Below are positions 27,925 to 36,348 of a DNA stretch of 47,830 nucleotides, piece by piece. How positions within the stretch are numbered: position 1 is the first letter of the stretch; each line of letters opens with the position of its first letter. A program made the translations under genes and the position numbers. Under the pieces are notes generated by a model that was not told the origin of the DNA, ran no database searches, and saw only the letters and a program-made list of their open reading frames with translations. The DNA is from Candidatus Omnitrophota bacterium (lineage in GTDB: Bacteria > Omnitrophota > Gorgyraeia > Gygaellales > Profunditerraquicolaceae), in NCBI GenBank assembly GCA_028712375.1, contig JAQTQG010000009.1, positions 1 through 47,830 on the forward strand. The letters are read 5' to 3'.

Positions 27925-29253
27925 ATGAATTATTTAAGAACAAGTAAAATAAAAATATTTATAGGTTTAGTCACCTTGTTTATATTATTTAATATTTATA
28001 AATTCTTTCAGGTTCGTTTATTGAATTTGGATTTGCCTAAAGGTCAGATTGTATTTTCTTCGGGTATAGACGGGGATAGTGAGATATATATTATGAATAT
28101 TAATGGCACAAGCTTAAAGCAATTAACTAATAATTCCGCAACTAACTTTGATACTGCTATGGATGATGAGCCTTCTTTTTCTTCAGATGGGAGAAAAGTT
28201 GTTTTTGTTTCCAGCCGTCAAGGTAAAAATAAAGAATTTATTTATAATCATCAAGGTAAAATTATTGGTACTGGAAGTTCAAAAACAGGAACTTCAGATA
28301 TATATATTATGGATTTAGATGGCAATAATCAAATTCCTCTGACTTATAAAGAGTTAAATTTGTATCCTTTTTTCTCTCCTGATGGCAGAAATATTGTTTT
28401 TGAGGCAAGAGGTAATTCAGAATGGCAAACAAAAATGATCGATGTTAATGGGAGTAATCAGGGAATATTAGATGCCAGGTCAGGACATTATAAGTTTTCT
28501 TCTGATGGTAAAAAGATATACGATACATTTCAATGCGACCTTTCGGTAATGAATGAAGATGGAAGTAACCGAATAAGATTAACAAATTTTTTGACATTTG
28601 AAGAAACTATGAGAGACCCCAAGAAACGCCGAACGAATATTCCTAATTTTGCTTTTTCTCGTAATGGCAAAAAAATATGTTTTATTTTAAAAGAAGATAG
28701 AGGTAAATCAATTGGGGAATTTTATAATATAATAAGATTTTATATTATGAATATTGATGGCTCTAATTTAGAACAAATATATACGATAGATTGTTCGCAT
28801 CTAAATGAACTATATGTTTCTGGCTATAACGAAAAAGCGATGTTTTGTAATATCAAGCAATTGCAGTATTTCCCAGATGATCGGGCAGTTATTTTTATTG
28901 CAGATTTTACTTATAAAAAAGGAATTTACCTTTTAGATTTACAATCTGAGAATGTAAAAGAGCTAACTTATAAAAATCAGGCTTGGAGAGATATTCTCGG
29001 TTTTACTTTTACACCAGATGGAAAAAAAATAGTTTTTATCACAGACACATATCCTAAAAATTATGTAATACATGCACTGTTTCTCCATAGTATTAGGGCC
29101 TATGTCAATTATTTTCTTTTTAGAAAATCAACTCCTTTTTATGATAATAAATATCTTTGTATTATGGATATAGATGGGAAGAATTACCGGAGGATTGCTA
29201 AGCTACCCGAAGGCACTGAGCTTGGTCGTGATTTTATCCATTGGGAGCAGTGA
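27925..29253 (+). CDS. TolB/PD40-type beta-propeller protein with N-terminal membrane anchor
   Basis: Repeats DSEIYIMNINGTSLKQLTNN, EPSFSSDGRKVVFVSSR, DIYIMDLDGNNQIPLT, FTPDGKKIVFITD. SD AAAGGAG upstream; starts 13 nt after the giant ORF stop. Confidence 0.85.
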   Translation: MNYLRTSKIKIFIGLVTLFILFNIYKFFQVRLLNLDLPKGQIVFSSGIDGDSEIYIMNINGTSLKQLTNNSATNFDTAMDDEPSFSSDGRKVVFVSSRQGKNKEFIYNHQGKIIGTGSSKTGTSDIYIMDLDGNNQIPLTYKELNLYPFFSPDGRNIVFEARGNSEWQTKMIDVNGSNQGILDARSGHYKFSSDGKKIYDTFQCDLSVMNEDGSNRIRLTNFLTFEETMRDPKKRRTNIPNFAFSRNGKKICFILKEDRGKSIGEFYNIIRFYIMNIDGSNLEQIYTIDCSHLNELYVSGYNEKAMFCNIKQLQYFPDDRAVIFIADFTYKKGIYLLDLQSENVKELTYKNQAWRDILGFTFTPDGKKIVFITDTYPKNYVIHALFLHSIRAYVNYFLFRKSTPFYDNKYLCIMDIDGKNYRRIAKLPEGTELGRDFIHWEQ

Positions 29254-29661
29254 GTATTGAAAATCCCCAGACCATTTCTAAATAGCTCTTTGTAAAACAT
29301 TGAGTTTTAATAAAACCGGTACAACTTATAATTAAGAAGGAGTTAGGTCCTTTACTTAGCTACGAAAACTAATTTATTAGGCTGGCGCAATAATAGGCAG
29401 GTGGGGACACTTCTAGCAGAAACTATTGCAGTAGTAGTATTAAGATAGAAACGGTCTAGAGAGAAATAATAAAATGTTTAAAAAAGATTAATAATTTACT
29501 TTTTTCATAGATAATTATTATAAATGAACATATTGTAAATTATTCATTTAGAACATGTTACGATAAAATAATTTTTAAGCGCAAGAATATTTTTCTCTTG
29601 ATTTATTTAAAAAATGGGAGATAATAAATGCGTAAGTTAACTTGTTTCATTGGCTTAGGGC

Positions 29662-29684
29662 AAGCCTGCCTATCGGCAGACAGG
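29662..29684. repeat. Small imperfect palindrome (REP-like)
   Basis: aagCCTGCCtatcGGCAGacaggaagg; short inverted arms. Confidence 0.3.
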
Positions 29685-29691
29685 AAGGCGA

Positions 29692-30051
29692 ATGATGGAT
29701 GAGCGCAGGATTAAGCCCAGATGGCAGATTAATCAAGGTGCGCAGTTAGCTTTTGAGAATGGGGTGCGTGCTATTCCTTGTGTTGTAGAGGATATCAGCC
29801 ATGGAGGCATGCGGATCTCTTTAAAAAGAAATTTATTTGATGATGTTTTTTCTAATTTTAAATTAACCCTTGCGGAAGATTTTCAGTTAAACCTTGGAGC
29901 GCAGGTAGTTTGGCGCCAGGAAGTATTTGAAAGAAATGTTTACGGCCTTTCATTTAGCCAAATCGATGAATCGGCCAAAAACGAATTAGATCAGTATATA
30001 AATAATAATTTTCACGGTTTGGTAGTTAAACATTGGTGGGAAGGGTCTTAA
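29692..30051 (+). CDS. PilZ-domain protein (single domain)
   Basis: DERRIKPRW (RxxxR-like) and VEDISHGGMRISL (DxSxxG). Confidence 0.8.
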   Translation: MMDERRIKPRWQINQGAQLAFENGVRAIPCVVEDISHGGMRISLKRNLFDDVFSNFKLTLAEDFQLNLGAQVVWRQEVFERNVYGLSFSQIDESAKNELDQYINNNFHGLVVKHWWEGS

Positions 30052-30056
30052 GAAAG

Positions 30057-30794
30057 ATGCGTGAACGCAGAAAATTGACGAGATGGCAAATAAGTAAGCG
30101 CGTTCCCATTAAATTGGAACAGGCAAACCCGCAGGGGGTTATTCGCTCGCTGCTTACTAAAACTACGAAAGAATTATTCTGCCAGATTAAAGATATTAAT
30201 TGTACCGGGGCACAGATTACTTTAAATACAAAATTACCCCAGGATGTTACTTTCAGGGTTAGTTTGAAGCTTGCTGAAGATTGCACTGTTATGGCGAATG
30301 TTTGGATTGCCTGGCATAAAAAGATTGACGGCAGTAATCATTATGGTTTTTATTTCAGCCAGATATCGGACGCAGACAGGGATAAGATTAATAAATTCAT
30401 TAACAATTTCTATCCTAATGATGATCCAAGAGATATACTTCGGCTGGGGATAGTTGATGCTGAAGGAGGCAGAGGAGGTGAAGAGATGAATGATCACCGG
30501 ATATTCGAAAGATTTAAGAAAGAGTTTTCTGCCCGCTTTATCGGTTTAGACGGAAAAGAAGTGGTGGCGCAGACTTTTGACGTGAGCGCCAAAGGTTTAG
30601 GATTAACCACCGATCAGGAGTTGGAATCGCAGGCTAATTTGGAAATTTGGCTGGATGTTCCCAATAGTACTGACCCGCTGTATACCCGAGGGCAGGTTGT
30701 TTGGAGCAGGTTAGCAGGTAAGGGTAATTTCCACTCAGGTATTGAATTGGAGAGGGCAGACCTGATGGGTATTTCCAGGCTGCTGCGTGCCTGA
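30057..30794 (+). CDS. Tandem PilZ-domain protein (first domain degenerate)
   Basis: RERRKLTRW...IKDINCTGAQITL and HRIFERFKKEF...FDVSAKGLGL. ORF track starts at TTG 30033; ATG at 30057 is in frame and more plausible. Confidence 0.75.
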   Translation: MRERRKLTRWQISKRVPIKLEQANPQGVIRSLLTKTTKELFCQIKDINCTGAQITLNTKLPQDVTFRVSLKLAEDCTVMANVWIAWHKKIDGSNHYGFYFSQISDADRDKINKFINNFYPNDDPRDILRLGIVDAEGGRGGEEMNDHRIFERFKKEFSARFIGLDGKEVVAQTFDVSAKGLGLTTDQELESQANLEIWLDVPNSTDPLYTRGQVVWSRLAGKGNFHSGIELERADLMGISRLLRA

Positions 30795-30866
30795 TTTAGC
30801 CTTAAAAATCGCCAGCTCCGTTGTTCTCTTGGCAGGCAATAAAAAACTTGACCTGCCGGCTAAAAT

Positions 30867-30883
30867 ATGTTAAGTTTTAACAT
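30867..30883. promoter_or_regulatory. Operator-like perfect inverted repeat upstream of the sugar ABC locus
   Basis: ATGTTAA-GTT-TTAACAT; overlaps a weak -10 paired with TTGACC at 30848-30853. Confidence 0.4.
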
Positions 30884-30947
30884 TACGTCTTTTTATAGTC
30901 TATTCCCTGTGGATAATATCCCCCACGACAAACGGAAGGAGTATAGG

Positions 30948-32246
30948 ATGTGGTTTAAGAACGTGCTCGTAGGAGTTTTTGTATTATTTTCGGCTTTAGG
31001 TTGTTCCGAAACAAAAGTAGATTCAAAGCCCACCATTAGTATCTGGCATTGGATGACCGACCGCGATCCAGCTTTTCAGGAATTAGCAAAAAAATATGAA
31101 ACTTTGACCGGAGTAAAAATAAATTTTGAACTTTATGCTCCTTCGGATGCCTATTCGCAGAAGATTCGTGCGGCAGCGCAGGGAACAAATCTTCCGGATG
31201 TTTTCGGTATCCTGGGTGAGAAAAGAGACTTTGCTTCTTTTATCCGTGCCGGGCATATTCTGGACCTTACCTCTTATATGGAGGCCAATAACAATAGTTG
31301 GAAAAGCAGCTTCTTTCCTAAAGCGCTGGCCGTAAATGAATTTGCTCCCAAAAATAGCTACGGAATAAATCCCGGTATTTTCGGCGTGCCCATTGATATT
31401 ATGACCATTCAAATGGTTTATAATAAGAAACTTTTTACACAGTTAGGGTTAAATCCTAATCGGCCTCCTAAGACCCTTCAGGAATTTTTAGATATAGGCG
31501 CTAAAATTCAGGCTGCCGGGATGCAGGGGCTGGTTTCCGGATGGGGCGAGGTTTGGATGATTGATTGTATGGCGAATAATTATGCTTTTAACCTGATGGG
31601 TAAAGATAAGGTTCTGGCCACGATTAAAGGCGAAGTGCCTTACACTGATCCGGATTGGATTAAAGTGTTTACGATTTTCAAACAGATGAAAGATTCCGGC
31701 GTGCTGGCGCAAGGCCTGGTGACCATGATTAATAAATCTGCCGAACAGCTTTTTGCTAATGAGAAAGCAGTATTCGCTTTTAATGGTTCATGGTGTGTAA
31801 ATGTATATAAAGGAATGAATCCCGGTTTAGAATACGCGGCAATGCTTCCCCCGGAAGCATCAGATAAATACCCGATGGCGATCTGGGGAGGGGCAGGGTC
31901 TTCTTTTATGGTGAACGCCCGCTCTAAAAATAAAGAAGAAGCAGTGAAATTTTTAACTTGGCTGACTGATCAGGATCAACAGGTATATTTGGCCGCGGCA
32001 ACCAATAATCTGCCGGCCAATAAAAACAGTTTATCGAAGATCCCGGAAATACTTGCCCAGTTTGCCCGCGGCATGGATTATGCTACGCATCCGAATGTCT
32101 GGGGTGTTTCGGAGTTCTCTTTGGTCATTGAAGCTTTTGACCGGGGGATCCAGTCAATTATTATCGGAGAAAAAACTCCCGAGCAGGTAGCTGATGAGGT
32201 GCAAAAGATTAAGGAACGCGAATTAGCTAAGAAAAGAGCACAATGA
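30948..32246 (+). CDS. ABC transporter sugar-binding lipoprotein (family 1 extracellular solute-binding)
   Basis: Signal peptide with lipobox FSALGC; ISIWHWMTDRDPAFQELAKKYE; SD GGAAGGAG before ATG 30948 (ORF track start 30867). Confidence 0.9.
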   Translation: MWFKNVLVGVFVLFSALGCSETKVDSKPTISIWHWMTDRDPAFQELAKKYETLTGVKINFELYAPSDAYSQKIRAAAQGTNLPDVFGILGEKRDFASFIRAGHILDLTSYMEANNNSWKSSFFPKALAVNEFAPKNSYGINPGIFGVPIDIMTIQMVYNKKLFTQLGLNPNRPPKTLQEFLDIGAKIQAAGMQGLVSGWGEVWMIDCMANNYAFNLMGKDKVLATIKGEVPYTDPDWIKVFTIFKQMKDSGVLAQGLVTMINKSAEQLFANEKAVFAFNGSWCVNVYKGMNPGLEYAAMLPPEASDKYPMAIWGGAGSSFMVNARSKNKEEAVKFLTWLTDQDQQVYLAAATNNLPANKNSLSKIPEILAQFARGMDYATHPNVWGVSEFSLVIEAFDRGIQSIIIGEKTPEQVADEVQKIKERELAKKRAQ

Positions 32247-33121
32247 AATTAAGGAATTCATTAGAAAACTACGTTTTTGTCCTCCCGGCAGTAACCATCT
32301 TTGCTATATTTTATGTCATTCCTTTTATTTGGGTTTTTCAGTTGGGGCTTTTTGAATGGGATGGCATTTCTTTTACCAAAATATTTGTAGGATTAGGTAA
32401 TTTTAAAGAAATATTTTTTCAGGATGTTAACTGGTGGCATGCGATGTGGAATGCCGGTTATATTACCTTGATCGCGCTTACTTTTCAGAACATCTTGGCT
32501 TTTATGCTGGCCTGGGCATGCGACCGTGAAATAAGGATGAAGAATTTTTACCGGGTAATCTTTTTTATCCCTCCGGTTTTGTCGGAAGTCGTCGTAGGGA
32601 TGGCCTGGCGTTTTATTATTAATGATATTGATGGAGCAAATATTATTAACCGTATGTTAATCGGGATGGGGCTGCCGCAATTGGCGCATAATTGGCTGTC
32701 GGATCCGAACACTGCTTTGACTACTGTAGCGATTGTGCACTGTTGGAAAGGGTTCGGCTGGGGGTTTTTGATTTTTCTGGCAGGCTTGCAGACTATCCCG
32801 CGTGAACTTTACGAAGCGGCGCGCGTTGACGGGGCCAGCGCCTGGCAGTCGTTTAAAAAAATAACCCTGCCTTTAATGGTCCCGGTGATGGTTTTAGTGG
32901 CTATTCTTACCGTGTTGGGCACCATGCAGGTATTTGTATTGATTGTCAGTTTGGTGGGCGGAGAATTTGCCGGGCATACGTCGGTGCCGGTTTTAAGAAT
33001 TTTAGCTTCCATGCGCGGTTCGTCGCGTTTTGGTTATGCTTGCGCGCAGGGGATTACCTTTGGGATGGTGCTGATTATTATATCTTTTATCCAGTATCGT
33101 TTTTCCAAGAAAGGCCAGTAA
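32243..33121 (+). CDS. ABC sugar permease (MalF/UgpA-like)
   Basis: EAA loop ELYEAARVDGASAWQSFKKITLPLM; hydrophobic; ATGA overlap with the upstream CDS. Confidence 0.92.
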   Translation: MKLRNSLENYVFVLPAVTIFAIFYVIPFIWVFQLGLFEWDGISFTKIFVGLGNFKEIFFQDVNWWHAMWNAGYITLIALTFQNILAFMLAWACDREIRMKNFYRVIFFIPPVLSEVVVGMAWRFIINDIDGANIINRMLIGMGLPQLAHNWLSDPNTALTTVAIVHCWKGFGWGFLIFLAGLQTIPRELYEAARVDGASAWQSFKKITLPLMVPVMVLVAILTVLGTMQVFVLIVSLVGGEFAGHTSVPVLRILASMRGSSRFGYACAQGITFGMVLIIISFIQYRFSKKGQ

Positions 33122-33125
33122 TTTT

Positions 33126-33974
33126 ATGAAACATGCTATTTATTATAAGAGTAAAGAAGTTGTTGCGAATACACTGATCCATATTTTCCTGATTAGCGTG
33201 GCAATTACCTGTTTGTATCCGCTGCTTTGGATGATCTCTTCCAGTTTAAAAACCCAGGAGATGATCTTTAAAGATATTTCTTTAATTCCGCATCAGTTCC
33301 GCCTGGAGAATTATGTTTTAGCCTGGAGAGAGGGAGGGTTTGGCCGTAACTTTTTTAACAGCATTATTTATACTGTCTCGGTAGTTTTCGGTATCGTGAT
33401 TATTTCTTCGATGGCTGCGTATGCTTTCAGCCGCCTGCGTTTTGCAGGAAGCAAATTTTTATTTATTATATTTATGGCGGCGATGATGATTCCTATCCCG
33501 GGAAGTTTTGTCGCTCTCTATGTTCTATTGAATAAACTGCATTTAAGGAATACGCCTATTGGCTATATCCTGTGTATGATTAATGTCGGGTTATCTACCA
33601 GTATATTTCTGCTGAAGACATTTTTTGATAAGATGCCCAAAGAATTGGAGGATGCTGCGCGCATTGACGGTTGTTCCAAGATTGGTATTTGGTGGCATGT
33701 TGCTTTGCCCCTGGCTAAGCCGGTATTGGCAGTGGTAATTGTTTTTAATGCCTTGGCGGTGTGGAATGAATATATCCTGGCCTTGATTATTTTTGATAAC
33801 CGTTCGTATATGCCGCTGCAGGTGGCTTTGCAGTCTTTTCAGGGCGAGTTTGTTACCAATTATCCGTTGTTAATGGCCGGTTTGACGATTACGGCTTTAC
33901 CGATTATTTTAGTGTATTTACTGATGCAGAAATATATTATTAAGGGTGTTACGCAGGGAGCGGTAGTAGGTTAA
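33126..33974 (+). CDS. ABC sugar permease (MalG/UgpE-like)
   Basis: EAA loop ELEDAARIDGCSKIGIWWHVALPLAKPVL; hydrophobic. Confidence 0.92.
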   Translation: MKHAIYYKSKEVVANTLIHIFLISVAITCLYPLLWMISSSLKTQEMIFKDISLIPHQFRLENYVLAWREGGFGRNFFNSIIYTVSVVFGIVIISSMAAYAFSRLRFAGSKFLFIIFMAAMMIPIPGSFVALYVLLNKLHLRNTPIGYILCMINVGLSTSIFLLKTFFDKMPKELEDAARIDGCSKIGIWWHVALPLAKPVLAVVIVFNALAVWNEYILALIIFDNRSYMPLQVALQSFQGEFVTNYPLLMAGLTITALPIILVYLLMQKYIIKGVTQGAVVG

Positions 33975-33975
33975 G

Positions 33976-36276
33976 ATGAAACTTAAATTTGTAAAATTAT
34001 TTTTTATGTTGGCAGTGATTTTCCAGTGCAGCAGCCTTCCGGCTGAGGAGCCGGCCGCGGTTGCCGTCAAGCCTTCTAGCGGTGACCTGACGACCAAATC
34101 CTGGATTGCCCACGGGAAGAAAGATATCGAAGCAACCAATAAATATACCCAGGAATGCATTGATCTATATAAGGAACAGGCAGCAAAGGAGCAGGCCAGC
34201 CTGGCCGCTTTACCTAAAAACAGAAAAGAAATTGAAGCCGTGCAGGCTTTAAATGATGTGGCAACCTGTTATTTTATTCAGGCGGAAAGCTTGATGCGCC
34301 AGCAGAAAAATGATGAGGCTAAAAAGGTTTTTAAAGTAATCATCGATAAATATTCTTTCGGCCAGGCCTGGGATCCGCGCGGGTGGTTCTGGTCGTTAAA
34401 GCTGGCTGCCGAACAAAGCATTAAAAAGATTGAAACCGGTTCCATTGAAGTTGAAACTAAGAAGAAAGTCAGCCAGTTGCCGACCAAGCTGGTTTTGTTT
34501 GACCCGGGCAAAGAAGAATTTGTGGATTATGGAAAATACGGCAAATTTGAAAATATCGGAACCAAAGATTATAAATATGTGATTACTGACCAGGAAGGCC
34601 TGATGGCGGCGGTCGGAGAAGGGGTTTATCCTAATAACGGCTCTGTCCGCAAAGACCCGATTTTTAAACAGGTGATTAAAGACAAGCGCCTGGAAGGTGA
34701 TGCCTGGGATTTTCTTTATTCTCCGGATCTGGAGGCAGCGTTTGTGAAATGGACAACTTCTAGTGAACCGCAAGGGGTAAAATTATTCTGCACCGGTTTG
34801 ATTCTGGAGAGAGCCGGTTTAATTCCCCAGGCGATTAAATGTTATTATTCTATCCTAGTGCATTTCCCGGGCAGCTACGGCTGGACTTATTGGCATACGC
34901 CCTGGTATGTCGGGCAGGCTGCGATCGCTAAAATAAATTTTCTGCTTCGGCGCAATCCACAGTTAGGTTATAAACTTGAGGGGGCGAAAGTAGATATTAT
35001 TAATGGTTTTGATAATGAGATTGTTAATGATACCGCGGTGGTTAATCCCGGTAAATTTGTAAAAGTTGACCTTAATCAGGAAGCAGCTAAAATTAAACCT
35101 TCCGCTGAATCTTTGGGCGTTAAAAAAGAAGTCGGCCGGGGCAAGGTGCGTTTAGTGCAGTATGCAAACGATGATTGGCAGATGCTGGTCGATGGTAATC
35201 CGTATATTATTAAAGGAATAACTTATGCTCCGACTAAAATCGGCCAATCGCCGGATGACGGAACCCAGGGCAATTGGATGGAAGAAGATTTCAATAAAAA
35301 CGGTAAAATTGACGGCCCGTATGATGCTTTTGTAGATAAGAATAAAAATAATCTTCAGGATGCGGATGAGCTGGCTATCGGTGATTTTAAATTGCTGCAG
35401 GATATGGGGGTCAATACCATCCGCCTGTATCACCATCCTTTAAAGGTAAACAAAGAATTAATGCGCGATATGTATAATACTTATGGCATACGCGTAATTA
35501 TGGGTGATTTTTTGGGTAAATATGCGATTGGTTCGGGGGCTGCCTGGAATCCCGGCACGGATTATAATAATGAGGAACATAAAAAGAACATGATTGCTTC
35601 GGTGACCAAAATGGTCAATGAGTTTAAGGATGAGCCGTATATTTTATTCTGGCTTTTGGGCAATGAAAATGTTTACGGATATGCCTGTAATGCTAATGAA
35701 CAGCCGGAAGCTTATTTTAAATTTGCCAATGAAGTAGCTAAGATTATCAAATCTATCGATCCGCAGCATCCGGTAGCGATTTGCAGCGGAGATATTTTGT
35801 TCCTAGATAAGTTCGGCAAAAATGCCCCGGATATTGATATCTTCGGCACGAATGCTTATCGCGGCGACTATGGGTTTGGCGCTTTCTGGAGGCAGGTTAA
35901 AGATCAATCAGGCAAGCCGGCTTTTATTACTGAATTTGGCTGCCCCTCTTATGCCGAAGGCAAAAGCGCTGATGAATCTGAAGAGTTGCAGGCGCAATAT
36001 CATTTAGGTTCTTGGGAGGATATGGAGAATAATATGGCTTTTAACGGTGCCGCCGGTAATTGCTTGGGGGGAGTGGTTTTTGAATGGCTTGATGAATGGT
36101 GGAAGGCTTATGAGCCGGCAATCCATGATACTAAAGGATTATGGAGCGGGCCGTTCCCTGATGGATATATGCATGAAGAATGGCTGGGGGTTGCCGGCCA
36201 AGGGGATGGCAAAGAAAGCCCGTTCCTGCGTCAGCTACGTAAAGCTTATTATATGTATCAAAAAAAGTGGCAATGA
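33976..36276 (+). CDS. Secreted clan-A-type glycoside hydrolase (GH2/GH72-like TIM barrel) with helical N-terminal domain
   Basis: Signal peptide; YIIKGITYAPTKIG, LLQDMGVNTIRLYHH, WLLGNEN (acid/base), AFITEFGCPSY (nucleophile), VFEWLDEWWK. Confidence 0.8.
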   Translation: MKLKFVKLFFMLAVIFQCSSLPAEEPAAVAVKPSSGDLTTKSWIAHGKKDIEATNKYTQECIDLYKEQAAKEQASLAALPKNRKEIEAVQALNDVATCYFIQAESLMRQQKNDEAKKVFKVIIDKYSFGQAWDPRGWFWSLKLAAEQSIKKIETGSIEVETKKKVSQLPTKLVLFDPGKEEFVDYGKYGKFENIGTKDYKYVITDQEGLMAAVGEGVYPNNGSVRKDPIFKQVIKDKRLEGDAWDFLYSPDLEAAFVKWTTSSEPQGVKLFCTGLILERAGLIPQAIKCYYSILVHFPGSYGWTYWHTPWYVGQAAIAKINFLLRRNPQLGYKLEGAKVDIINGFDNEIVNDTAVVNPGKFVKVDLNQEAAKIKPSAESLGVKKEVGRGKVRLVQYANDDWQMLVDGNPYIIKGITYAPTKIGQSPDDGTQGNWMEEDFNKNGKIDGPYDAFVDKNKNNLQDADELAIGDFKLLQDMGVNTIRLYHHPLKVNKELMRDMYNTYGIRVIMGDFLGKYAIGSGAAWNPGTDYNNEEHKKNMIASVTKMVNEFKDEPYILFWLLGNENVYGYACNANEQPEAYFKFANEVAKIIKSIDPQHPVAICSGDILFLDKFGKNAPDIDIFGTNAYRGDYGFGAFWRQVKDQSGKPAFITEFGCPSYAEGKSADESEELQAQYHLGSWEDMENNMAFNGAAGNCLGGVVFEWLDEWWKAYEPAIHDTKGLWSGPFPDGYMHEEWLGVAGQGDGKESPFLRQLRKAYYMYQKKWQ

Positions 36277-36348
36277 AATTAAGCTTATCGCTTAAATTCG
36301 TTCAGGGTTTAATCTAGTAAGCAACAGAAATAAAAAGGGGAGGTGGGT

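Noticed and set aside
29340-29460. Possible c-di-GMP riboswitch or IS-end-like sequence upstream of the PilZ genes (gagttaggtcc...ggcaggtggggacacttc)
   Set aside because: Conserved riboswitch core motifs could not be matched by eye and no transposase is adjacent. A covariance-model search (Infernal/Rfam) would be needed.
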